Part shown: piece by piece, positions 24,391 to 31,106 of the stretch
How positions within the stretch are numbered: the first letter of the stretch is position 1
Layout: every line of letters starts with the position of its first letter
NCBI RefSeq assembly: GCF_002973525.1
Contig: NZ_PVEN01000005.1
Location: 372,001 to 436,000, forward strand
Length of the DNA: 64,000 nucleotides
DNA from: Paraburkholderia sp. BL21I4N1
Lineage (GTDB): Bacteria; Pseudomonadota; Gammaproteobacteria; Burkholderiales; Burkholderiaceae
Direction of reading: 5' to 3'
Translations under genes and position numbers: made by a program
The notes under the pieces: generated by a model
What the model was told of the DNA's origin: nothing
Database searches by the model: none
The model's input: only the letters and a program-made list of their open reading frames with translations

Positions 24391-25368
24391 ATGGAACGGT
24401 TATACGAAGCTGCCCGCCTCCTTCATCAGATCGAGGGGCCGGCTCAACTCGCCAAATTTTTGAATATCTCGGAGCAACTGGTAAATAACTGGCAGCGCCG
24501 TGGCATTTCGAAGGGTGGAATGCTGGACGCACAAAAGGCATTCGGGTGCAGCGCAACTTGGCTGGAAACTGGCATCCCGCCAATGATGGCATCAGTCGGA
24601 GGCGCCAACCACGGCAATCCAGGCTCCGATTCGACGAAGAGTGATAGAAAGAAACCTGTAATCAAAATGCAGCCTGACGCTGGCCGGGATACACTGCCTG
24701 CCGGGGAAGTATCAGTGAACCGGCTGCGTCGTGCGTTGGCCGACAAAAATGTCTCACCAACCGAGCTCGCGAGCGTTGCGGGCGTTGGTGTGGAAACCGC
24801 TGCCTTATGGCTGGGTGGTATTGGCCCCGAAATCTCGATGATTCAAGCTGTCGGGATACAGAATACCTATGGCGTGAATTCGGTGTGGTTGCTCAAGGGC
24901 AAGGGAGAGCCCGGAGTGGCCGTACGGTACGCGGACGCGTTCGACCCGATCACGGATCTTAAATGGCGAGGCGTGCCAGTGGTGGGGTTTGCTCAATTGG
25001 GCGATAACGGACATTTTGTGGACATCGATTACCCCGTAGGTTATGGCGACGGCTATGTCGCCGCACCAACGGAGGACAAAGACGCCTACGCCCTTCGCTG
25101 CGTTGGCGATTCGATGCGGCCCCGGATTAAAGACCGCGAATTTGTCGTTGTTGAGCCGAACCATGTGATCGAGCCGGGGGACGAAGTGCTGGTGAAGTCC
25201 AAAGACGGCCGTGTCATGGTCAAGGAATTTCTATACGAGCGCGCCGGGCGGGTGCACCTCATATCCGTCAACGAGACACACGCTCCCATCGCCATCGACA
25301 AAGACAACATCGAGAAAATGCACTACGTTGGCTGGATTGCCAAGCCCACAGCTTGGCGGCCAGGTTGA
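24391..25368 (+). CDS. CI-like prophage repressor with S24 peptidase domain
   Basis: From ATG 24391 the product has 325 residues (24379 is an alternative start; neither has a ribosome site). Residues 1-62 are a helix-turn-helix (GPAQLAKFLNISEQLVNNWQ). Residues 108-172 form a second helix-turn-helix-like unit (NRLRRALADKNVSPTELASV). Residues 195-318 are a LexA/CI-type S24 domain with S241 (GDSM) and K278 (VMVKEF). The usual Ala-Gly cleavage site is not obvious; the corresponding stretch reads VVGFAQLG. It maintains lysogeny by binding the five operators. Confidence 0.88.
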   Translation: MERLYEAARLLHQIEGPAQLAKFLNISEQLVNNWQRRGISKGGMLDAQKAFGCSATWLETGIPPMMASVGGANHGNPGSDSTKSDRKKPVIKMQPDAGRDTLPAGEVSVNRLRRALADKNVSPTELASVAGVGVETAALWLGGIGPEISMIQAVGIQNTYGVNSVWLLKGKGEPGVAVRYADAFDPITDLKWRGVPVVGFAQLGDNGHFVDIDYPVGYGDGYVAAPTEDKDAYALRCVGDSMRPRIKDREFVVVEPNHVIEPGDEVLVKSKDGRVMVKEFLYERAGRVHLISVNETHAPIAIDKDNIEKMHYVGWIAKPTAWRPG

Positions 25369-25421
25369 AACTTCGCCCTGTAGCGCCAACGAGAGAGCGC
25401 CGCACATGTCTGGAAAAATAA

Positions 25422-25832
25422 ATGGACGTCGATCCAATCGTTAGCGGGCGCACCAGCTCATCCAATTCGGAAACTGTATTTCTGAACCTTGACAACGTCA
25501 AAGTCACCAACGCACGGTTCGTCGTGCCAGGGCAGACTTTCGCCATGAGCGGCATCACATCAATCGGCCATCGCGAGAAGGGTTCGTCGCGCACGGGCGG
25601 TATCGCGCTCGCGTTGCTCGCCGCCGTCGTGGCGTTGGCGTGGCCTGCGCTGCGCCCTCTCGCCGCACTGATGTTCGTCGCGGGCATAATTTGGACCGTG
25701 CGCGCCCGCGGTCGATACGATGTGATCTTGCATACGGCTGCGGGCGAAGTCCCTGCGTTCTCGTCGTCGGACAGCGCGATTGTCCAGCAGGTTGTGGCCG
25801 CGCTGAACGAAGCAATAATATTTCGCGGATGA
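25422..25832 (+). CDS. DUF6232-like membrane protein downstream of cI
   Basis: The 136-residue product has a beta-rich N-terminus (VFLNLDNVKVTNARFVVPGQTF, typical of DUF6232 proteins), two adjacent hydrophobic segments around residues 62-92, and a short C-terminal domain. It lies 53 bp behind cI on the same strand and is followed by a terminator, so it is probably co-expressed in the lysogen. That is the place of rexAB in lambda; a role in excluding other phages is an inference from position only. Confidence 0.65.
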   Translation: MDVDPIVSGRTSSSNSETVFLNLDNVKVTNARFVVPGQTFAMSGITSIGHREKGSSRTGGIALALLAAVVALAWPALRPLAALMFVAGIIWTVRARGRYDVILHTAAGEVPAFSSSDSAIVQQVVAALNEAIIFRG

Positions 25833-25856
25833 TATGGCGCGCGCCACCAACTGAAG

Positions 25857-25881
25857 AAACCCGCCTTGGCGGGTTTTTTTT
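25857..25881 (+). terminator. Intrinsic terminator of the cI operon
   Basis: AAACCCGCC (25857-25865) pairs with GGCGGGTTT (25868-25876) around two bases, followed by a run of T. It ends the cI-DUF6232 transcript before the next promoter. Confidence 0.88.
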
Positions 25882-25923
25882 CGCCAAGGCGAAACGTGCG
25901 ACGATCAAGCACATACAACCAAC

Positions 25924-25964
25924 TAAACAAAATGTTTGACTGAAATATAAACATAGTGTTTAAT
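25924..25964 (+). promoter_or_regulatory. pL-type early promoter with two repressor operators
   Basis: TTGACT (25936-25941) and TTTAAT (25959-25964) with a 17-base spacer form a near-consensus promoter. Two operators of the same kind as at the cro-cI region overlap it: TAAACAAAATGTTTG at 25924-25938 (over the -35) and TAAACATAGTGTTTA at 25948-25962 (over the -10). It should drive the plus-strand early operon and be shut off by CI in the lysogen. Confidence 0.85.
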
Positions 25965-26003
25965 TCGGCTCACGCACTCACCGACCTACCGGGAGAACTT
26001 GAG

Positions 26004-26213
26004 ATGAGCACCGTGCACACAACCGCCCCGCGCTTCACCGAAGCAACGCGGCCGGCGAACGAGATCACGTACTTCGAAAACGGCGGCATGACCGACGCCG
26101 AATTGGCGCAGTACGCCCGCCGTACGACGAAGCGTCCGCTGGTCTGCTTCGCTGTCATCGCCGCCTCGCCGTTTGTCGCCGAAGGTCTTTGCCGTCTCCT
26201 CGGCACCTGGTAA
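26004..26213 (+). CDS. First gene of the pL operon, small membrane-anchored protein
   Basis: ATG at 26004 has a GGGAG ribosome site. The 69-residue product has a soluble N-terminus (ending MTDAELAQYARRTTKRP) and one hydrophobic segment near the C-terminus (LVCFAVIAASPFVAEGL). It is the first product expected on induction from the pL-type promoter. Not recognised. Confidence 0.65.
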   Translation: MSTVHTTAPRFTEATRPANEITYFENGGMTDAELAQYARRTTKRPLVCFAVIAASPFVAEGLCRLLGTW

Positions 26214-26338
26214 TGCGCGCCTATCTCAAAGCCCTCGCAGTCGGTGTCGCCGCGCTAGCGATATACAGCGCTGTTGCCGAAGCAATTGAAGCCCGAGAGT
26301 CCCGTATCGAACGCTGCAGCGTGGTTCGCTGCACCTGA
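26213..26338 (+). CDS. Hydrophobic microprotein, 41 residues
   Basis: The ATG shares a base with the stop of the preceding gene (TAATG). The product starts MRAYLKALAVGVAALAIYSA, a signal-like or membrane segment, followed by a charged tail ending CSVVRCT. Function unknown. Confidence 0.6.
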   Translation: MRAYLKALAVGVAALAIYSAVAEAIEARESRIERCSVVRCT

Positions 26339-26356
26339 TCCCGTAAAGGCTCACCG

Positions 26357-26524
26357 ATGAATACGTTTCCCGTGATTTTAGTACTCCTGTTCATGGCAAT
26401 GACGGTTGGCATGTTCGCGGGATTCATTCTCGGCAGCCTTTGCACCACAGCGAAGCTCGCAGATGCCGCCGATCCGGCGCTCGAACACGAGAGCGATGCG
26501 TGCTATCCGCGCATCGGCGACTAA
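26357..26524 (+). CDS. Single-span membrane microprotein, 55 residues
   Basis: ATG at 26357 is preceded by AAAGG. The N-terminal half is one hydrophobic segment (FPVILVLLFMAMTVGMFAGF), and the second half is acidic (ADPALEHESDA). Third in a row of small hydrophobic genes at the start of the pL operon. Function unknown. Confidence 0.62.
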   Translation: MNTFPVILVLLFMAMTVGMFAGFILGSLCTTAKLADAADPALEHESDACYPRIGD

Positions 26525-26547
26525 CCAAGCGCCACTGGAGCCCTGAG

Positions 26548-26655
26548 ATGGTTTGTCGCGATACCACGGTTCTCCTGATCGTCGGCGCTATCGTCTTGGC
26601 CGCCGTTGCAGGGGTGCTGCTCGGCCTTCTTCATCTGCGTAGTAGCAAGGACTGA
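26548..26655 (+). CDS. Single-span membrane microprotein, 35 residues
   Basis: ATG at 26548 follows a GGAG site by seven bases. The product is nearly all one transmembrane segment (VLLIVGAIVLAAVAGVLLGL) with a short HLRSSKD tail. Function unknown. Confidence 0.6.
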   Translation: MVCRDTTVLLIVGAIVLAAVAGVLLGLLHLRSSKD

Positions 26656-26656
26656 T

Positions 26657-26866
26657 ATGCCCGCGCCGATCCGCATTACTGACGACATGGTGGCTCGCGA
26701 GTTTCGCCTGCAGCGCTGCCGTGGCTCTGCCGTCGACGCGATCACCAACCCGATCGTGCGACGCTGCCTGGAGTTGGGGGCGAGTGTCCGCGCAGCGCGC
26801 GAAACCACGATCGATTCGAACAACCACCGCGACGCGAAGCTGCGCGCGGCCAACGATCTCGACTGA
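26657..26866 (+). CDS. Hypothetical phage protein, 69 residues
   Basis: ATG at 26657 follows AAGG with six bases spacing. The product (MPAPIRITDDMVAREFRLQRCRG...) is basic and helical, and looks like a small soluble, possibly nucleic-acid-binding protein. No family recognised. Confidence 0.58.
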   Translation: MPAPIRITDDMVAREFRLQRCRGSAVDAITNPIVRRCLELGASVRAARETTIDSNNHRDAKLRAANDLD

Positions 26867-26867
26867 T

Positions 26868-27158
26868 ATGTCACGTTGCCACGTCCGCTGCCGCCACTGC
26901 GCGACACGCCGCTGCCTGAGGCGTAACCCGCGCCATTACGCTCGACTCCCCGCCTGCGCAGTATGCGGCAAGCGTAACTACCGCGTCGATCGCTGGATGA
27001 ACCGGCGCGACACCGGAAAAACGCGGTGCGACTGCTCCGGCTACTGGTTCCCGCACCGTCGCGGCTCGCTTTTCTGCTGGAACCGCGCCGACGGAACCGG
27101 CCGTTATCCCGGCGATGCGGATTTCGCCGATCGCAACTACGACGGGCTCGCGGCCTGA
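26868..27158 (+). CDS. Cysteine-rich zinc-ribbon-like phage protein
   Basis: The 96-residue product starts MSRCHVRCRHCATRRCLRR, with CxxC-type pairs (CRHC, CAVC) and later cysteines (CDC, FCWN), among many arginines. It probably binds zinc and nucleic acid. The family is not recognised. Confidence 0.55.
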   Translation: MSRCHVRCRHCATRRCLRRNPRHYARLPACAVCGKRNYRVDRWMNRRDTGKTRCDCSGYWFPHRRGSLFCWNRADGTGRYPGDADFADRNYDGLAA

Positions 27159-27165
27159 ACGCACG

Positions 27166-27399
27166 ATGCCGACCATTTCTCAACTCGCCGGCATGTTGCC
27201 CCGCGACCCGAAGTTTCGCGAGTGGCTTTCGTCCGCAACGCAGGTCGACCAGCTGACCGTCGACGAAGCCGCGGAGGTTATTCGCCACGTCTGCCAGATC
27301 GATAGCCGCCGCCGGCTCGCCACGGATAAGGCGGCGGCCACCCGCTTTCACACCCTTTTGCGCCCCCCGTTCGCCGAGTGGCGCGCCAAGCAGCACTGA
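27166..27399 (+). CDS. Hypothetical phage protein, 77 residues
   Basis: The product starts MPTISQLAGMLPRDPKFREWL and continues VDEAAEVIRHVCQIDSRR. It is helical and resembles small conserved proteins in Burkholderia and Pseudomonas prophages, where it is often near recombination genes. The start at 27166 is the first ATG after the preceding stop. No function. Confidence 0.58.
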   Translation: MPTISQLAGMLPRDPKFREWLSSATQVDQLTVDEAAEVIRHVCQIDSRRRLATDKAAATRFHTLLRPPFAEWRAKQH

Positions 27400-27424
27400 C
27401 CCGCAACCACACGGAGAAACGTAC

Positions 27425-27949
27425 ATGTCTTTGTTCACATCCCTGCAACCGCTGGCCAAGCTGGCGACGCTCACCTTGCTGATCACCGCCGAGGGTGATC
27501 AGCTTCGAGTCAACGTCACGCCGCGCGCCAGCGACGACGACAAGGGCGAAAAGACGCTCTACCCGCTGTCGATCCTCGCCACGGCCGAAGAACTCGACCG
27601 CGACTTCGCCGAGGCGGTGTCCATTTACGAACCCAGCACGCTCTCCGTACTCGATCAGGCACGTGCAGCAAGCGCGGCGAACGGCGCCGGATCGGCTCCC
27701 AAGGCACTCCCGGCGCCGTCGACGAAGGGCAAGCCGGGCCGCAAGCGCGCATCCGAAGTGCCCGCGCCGAGCGATTCGAGCGAAAACCCGGGCGGCGGCG
27801 AAGCGCCGGAGGCTGATCCGCGCCAGACACAAATTCCCGGCATTGAACCCGGCGCCGAGCAGGCCACCCCCGAGACGCCTGCAGCAGCCGTCGAGCAGGA
27901 TTCCAGCAACGACCAACAGGCCGCCGATGATGGCGTCGACCTGCTGTAA
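27425..27949 (+). CDS. PRTRC system protein E-like
   Basis: The 174-residue protein has a conserved N-terminal part (MSLFTSLQPLAKLATLTLLI, then LRVNVTPRASDDD and TLYPLSILATAEELDRDFA) that matches PRTRC protein E, followed by a disordered Pro/Ala/Glu-rich tail of about 90 residues. Its role is unknown; it is the first gene of the PRTRC block and has a GGAG site. Recognition is strengthened by the genes that follow in order: C, F, B, A and ThiF. Confidence 0.82.
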   Translation: MSLFTSLQPLAKLATLTLLITAEGDQLRVNVTPRASDDDKGEKTLYPLSILATAEELDRDFAEAVSIYEPSTLSVLDQARAASAANGAGSAPKALPAPSTKGKPGRKRASEVPAPSDSSENPGGGEAPEADPRQTQIPGIEPGAEQATPETPAAAVEQDSSNDQQAADDGVDLL

Positions 27950-27961
27950 CGGGAGCCGCGA

Positions 27962-28375
27962 ATGAAAACCGAAACACTCGCTCGCGAATTCCTTTACAAC
28001 GGCGCGAAGCTGGCCGATCCGTCGCCGACGTTCTCGCTCGCGCAGGTGCGCGACTTCTACGGCAACACCTATCCCGAGATCGTCAATGCCGAGATCGAAG
28101 GGCCGGTCGTCGCCGGCAATAAGAACGTCTTCACGTTCCGGCGCGCCGTCGGCACCAAGGGCACTACCGACGAACTGATCACCGTTCGAAAGAAAATCGG
28201 CCGCGTCCTGCAAAACTGCAAGCACGTCGCGCCGGCGATCTGCGCCTATCTCGTCGAAGTCGAACGCATCGCCGGCGCGCACGTGTGCCCGCTGCTCGAC
28301 GAAGAGGTGCAGTTCATCGACGCGCTCTACGCGCGCTACGTGAAGCAAGCCGTCGCCGCGGAGATCGCATCGTGA
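27962..28375 (+). CDS. PRTRC system protein C, ubiquitin-like, with C-terminal extension
   Basis: Residues 1-67 match PRTRC protein C, of the prokaryotic ubiquitin-like (Prok_Ub) type: FLYNGAKLADPSPTFS, QVRDFYGNTYPEI, and VFTFRRAVGTKG. As I recall the family, the protein normally ends near this GTKG; here a further 70 residues follow (helical, with C86, C94 and C109). The extension could be a separate domain or a precursor tail removed to expose G67. Partners for conjugation (E2-like B, E1-like ThiF, JAMM protein A) are encoded downstream. Known for the family: the fold. Inferred here: processing. Confidence 0.82.
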   Translation: MKTETLAREFLYNGAKLADPSPTFSLAQVRDFYGNTYPEIVNAEIEGPVVAGNKNVFTFRRAVGTKGTTDELITVRKKIGRVLQNCKHVAPAICAYLVEVERIAGAHVCPLLDEEVQFIDALYARYVKQAVAAEIAS

Positions 28376-28554
28376 CTCTCGAACAGCTGCGCGCCGAGCT
28401 CGAGCGCGGACCAATGACGCCGGCGGGCGAGCACCGCGTCGACGTCCAGCACACGAACAACCCGCTCGTCCACCGCTTGCACGGTCTCGCGTTGCGCCGC
28501 GCTGCTGGCGTGCGCCTGAAGCTTCCCGTCGCCAACATGCCGGTGCTGCCATGA
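28372..28554 (+). CDS. Small protein inside the PRTRC operon, 60 residues
   Basis: A GTG at 28372 overlaps the stop of protein C (GTGA) and the frame ends inside the ATGA overlap with protein F. The product (MTLEQLRAELERGPMTPAGEH...) has a helical start and a HRLHGLALRRAAGVRL segment. The overlaps at both ends strongly suggest it is translated. It is not a standard PRTRC component that I recognise. Confidence 0.65.
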   Translation: MTLEQLRAELERGPMTPAGEHRVDVQHTNNPLVHRLHGLALRRAAGVRLKLPVANMPVLP

Positions 28555-29600
28555 GTTTCGCGCCCCTCGCCCTCCCGTCGCTCGCCAACGTTCCGGGCGC
28601 GTACACGATCAGCTCCGGCGAGTCGTTCGCGTACCCGCTCGCGATGTCGCTGCTTGAATCGGGCGTCATCGCCGCCGAGGACGTCGCGCGGCGTCCGCGA
28701 TCAGAAATGGCAGTCGCCACGGCCGCCCTGACGCGTCATTGGAACCGGATCACGGAAGGCATGCATATGTTCGACTGGAACCTGCGCCTCGAACAGGAAC
28801 CTGCCGGATACCCTTTTGAGCCGGCGAAACGCACGGATCAGCTGTGGGCCATGATCCAGACAACCCGAGGCCCTGTTTCCTGCAAACAAGTGTGCATCGG
28901 CGGCGCAATCACTGAACTCGAAAGAGTGCGCGAAGGCCTCGGCCAAACGCTGCTTGCCGCGCTTTATGACGCCTTCCACATGCTGCCGACCGTGTGCTCG
29001 CCCGAATACACGTTCTGGCTGGCTCAGCACACGTACTGGTACGGCGAAAGCGATGAGAAGTACGCTGTCGAAGAGGCCATGGCGATGCACGACTGCAAGT
29101 CTCGCGAAGAGCTTGTCGACACGTTCGATTTCTTCACGCACGAAAAGTTTTTCGCCGAGATGCCTAAATGGGCAGCGCGTCCGGAGCGCGTGCTTTCCCG
29201 CCACCAGGTCAGGCGCGCTGCCGCCCGCGACGATTTCGCGCGTGAGGTTGTGGGCGCGATGGACTCAATCTGGAACATTGTCCAGTTCTACGGCCCCTTC
29301 GCAGAAGTGGGTACGGGCGGCGCCGGCCTTGATGCGATCGACCTTGCTCTCGTCGTGCGCTGGCAGGAAGAAGACGTTTGCGGACGCGTTATTGACGACT
29401 TTCTTCAGTACGTCGCCGACAGCGAGGAGCTCCTGCTCGCTTCGTCCGTAACGTCCTTAAAGGTCGACGGGGGTGACATCGCAACGTGGCTCAAACAGAT
29501 GGAAGCGACGGCGATGCTGGCCAAGGCAGTCGAGTATCTGCTGAACATGCTCGGGCGCGACGAGTTTCAGACGAAAACACTGGTGCGGGTGTTCGCATGA
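28551..29600 (+). CDS. PRTRC system protein F-like
   Basis: The 349-residue protein matches PRTRC protein F in place and in general character: a Pro-rich start, SGESFAYPLAMSLLESG, and a long helical body with many Trp and acidic residues (HTYWYGESDEKYAVEEAM). No catalytic motif is visible. In related operons this alpha-helical protein always accompanies the ubiquitin-like set, so a scaffolding or substrate-recognition role is plausible. It overlaps B by four bases. Confidence 0.8.
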   Translation: MSFAPLALPSLANVPGAYTISSGESFAYPLAMSLLESGVIAAEDVARRPRSEMAVATAALTRHWNRITEGMHMFDWNLRLEQEPAGYPFEPAKRTDQLWAMIQTTRGPVSCKQVCIGGAITELERVREGLGQTLLAALYDAFHMLPTVCSPEYTFWLAQHTYWYGESDEKYAVEEAMAMHDCKSREELVDTFDFFTHEKFFAEMPKWAARPERVLSRHQVRRAAARDDFAREVVGAMDSIWNIVQFYGPFAEVGTGGAGLDAIDLALVVRWQEEDVCGRVIDDFLQYVADSEELLLASSVTSLKVDGGDIATWLKQMEATAMLAKAVEYLLNMLGRDEFQTKTLVRVFA

Positions 29601-30310
29601 AAAGCGTCGTGATCGCTCAGGAAAACGACGTGGAGCTGCAGCTCGACAGCGCGCTGCTGTTCTACCGATCGCAAGGCACAAACCACATTTACGCGACGCA
29701 GCATGCCGCGCGCGTCGTCGACGGCCGGCCGACGCTGCTGGCCGGCGTGCCGATCACGCTCGACCAGCTGGCCGACATCGCTGACCTCGCCGCGCAGAAA
29801 ACGAGCTATCGCGGATTCGTGCACGACCGCGTCGTCTATCTCGCGCCGAACATGATCGCCTGGTGGGTGCCAGCCGGCACGCGCCATGTCTGGTTCAAAA
29901 CGACTGACAAGATAGGCGAGCGCGCCGGTGACGCGAAACATCCGCCGCTGCTGTTCATCGTCAACCGGAACGACTGGTCTGTATTTGCCCTGCGCGAAAA
30001 CGAGCGGCCCGGCGCAGCGACGCGACTCTACACCGCGCCCTATTACAACGTTTGGGAGGACGGCAGCATCTGTGTGGGCAACGTACCGACGCCCGAGCGT
30101 ATCGGCATGGAAAGCATCGCGCCGTTCGAAGACGCATTTTTCCGCAGCCGCTTCACCCATCCGAACAACAAACGACTTATCCACAGGCGCGGCGGCGCTC
30201 AGCACCTGTGGCTCGACCTTCTCGACGGCGCCGACTTCCCACTAGACCGCCTGATCGACGCGAAGCAAACGCTCGCCGAAGCGATCAGCACCAACGCAAA
30301 TGAGGATTGA
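29597..30310 (+). CDS. PRTRC system protein B, E2-like
   Basis: The 237-residue protein matches PRTRC protein B (Prok-E2 type D). The C-terminal half has an E2-like layout: HPPLLFIVNR, then LYTAPYYNVWEDGSIC, with C159 in GSICVGN where ubiquitin E2 enzymes place the catalytic cysteine. The N-terminal half (SALLFYRSQ, HAARVVDGRP) is the part typical of PRTRC B. It would carry the ubiquitin-like protein as a thioester. Its ATG overlaps the stop of F. Confidence 0.85.
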   Translation: MKSVVIAQENDVELQLDSALLFYRSQGTNHIYATQHAARVVDGRPTLLAGVPITLDQLADIADLAAQKTSYRGFVHDRVVYLAPNMIAWWVPAGTRHVWFKTTDKIGERAGDAKHPPLLFIVNRNDWSVFALRENERPGAATRLYTAPYYNVWEDGSICVGNVPTPERIGMESIAPFEDAFFRSRFTHPNNKRLIHRRGGAQHLWLDLLDGADFPLDRLIDAKQTLAEAISTNANED

Positions 30311-30314
30311 ATCC

Positions 30315-31106
30315 ATGGAAAAGCTACTCGCCCTGTTTCAGGATGCCACGCAAGCCGGCCTCCGCGACATCGCCGCGGCGCTCGAAAGTTTCTCGCGTGG
30401 CGTTGCCGATGAACTCGCTAATGCAAAGCCGCGAGCGATCGCAGCGGCCAGCGACGATGCGGAACTGCCGCTCGACGTCGCGCTGTTCGATAGTGCGCCG
30501 ACGGTTGCCGTGCCGAAGCACGCGCAATTCGCGCCGCTGCTCGAGGTCGGCCACCGCTTTCTGATGACGGCCGAAGGCGTGTTCGTGGAAGTGCGCCGGC
30601 CGTGGCTCCATGTGATTCAGCAACTGGCGAAGCACGGCGACACCGGCCCGCGGCCGCCGTACGGCCTGATCATGCCGAAGATCGAACTCGCATTCGGGCG
30701 GCTCGGCGTCGCGATCCCGTTCGTGCAGGCATTCGCCGAAGAAGCGCGAAGCGCGCTGCCGAACGAGCACGCCGCGTGGATCGTGTGGGACCAGGACAAA
30801 AAAGAACTGGCCTACAAGGCGCTGCATGTCTCGTCTGCCACGCCCGGCGCGATTACGTTCGAGCGACCGGAGCTGCAGCCACACGAATCGCTCGCGATCG
30901 ACCTGCACAGTCACGGCGTCGGGCCGGCATTCTTCAGTCCGCAGGACGATGCTGACGACGCCGGCGAAGTGAAGATCTCGGCGGTGCTCGGCGGCCTCGG
31001 CGATGACGGAACACCGAGCGTCGCGTTCCGCCTCTGTGTGCTCGGAATGATTATTCCGCTGAAGGTACCGGCGTCCGCCGTATTCAAGGTTCCGGAGCCG
31101 GCATGA
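30315..31106 (+). CDS. PRTRC system protein A, JAMM peptidase
   Basis: From ATG 30315 (GAGG site nine bases before; ATG 30300 lacks one) the product has 263 residues. The C-terminal domain carries H198-S-H200, S208 and D211, the exact HxH-x7-SxxD JAMM spacing for zinc. Members of this family remove or trim ubiquitin-like proteins. The N-terminal 65 residues are helical and variable. It overlaps the ThiF gene by four bases. Candidate substrates are the C-terminal extension of protein C and conjugates. Confidence 0.87.
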   Translation: MEKLLALFQDATQAGLRDIAAALESFSRGVADELANAKPRAIAAASDDAELPLDVALFDSAPTVAVPKHAQFAPLLEVGHRFLMTAEGVFVEVRRPWLHVIQQLAKHGDTGPRPPYGLIMPKIELAFGRLGVAIPFVQAFAEEARSALPNEHAAWIVWDQDKKELAYKALHVSSATPGAITFERPELQPHESLAIDLHSHGVGPAFFSPQDDADDAGEVKISAVLGGLGDDGTPSVAFRLCVLGMIIPLKVPASAVFKVPEPA

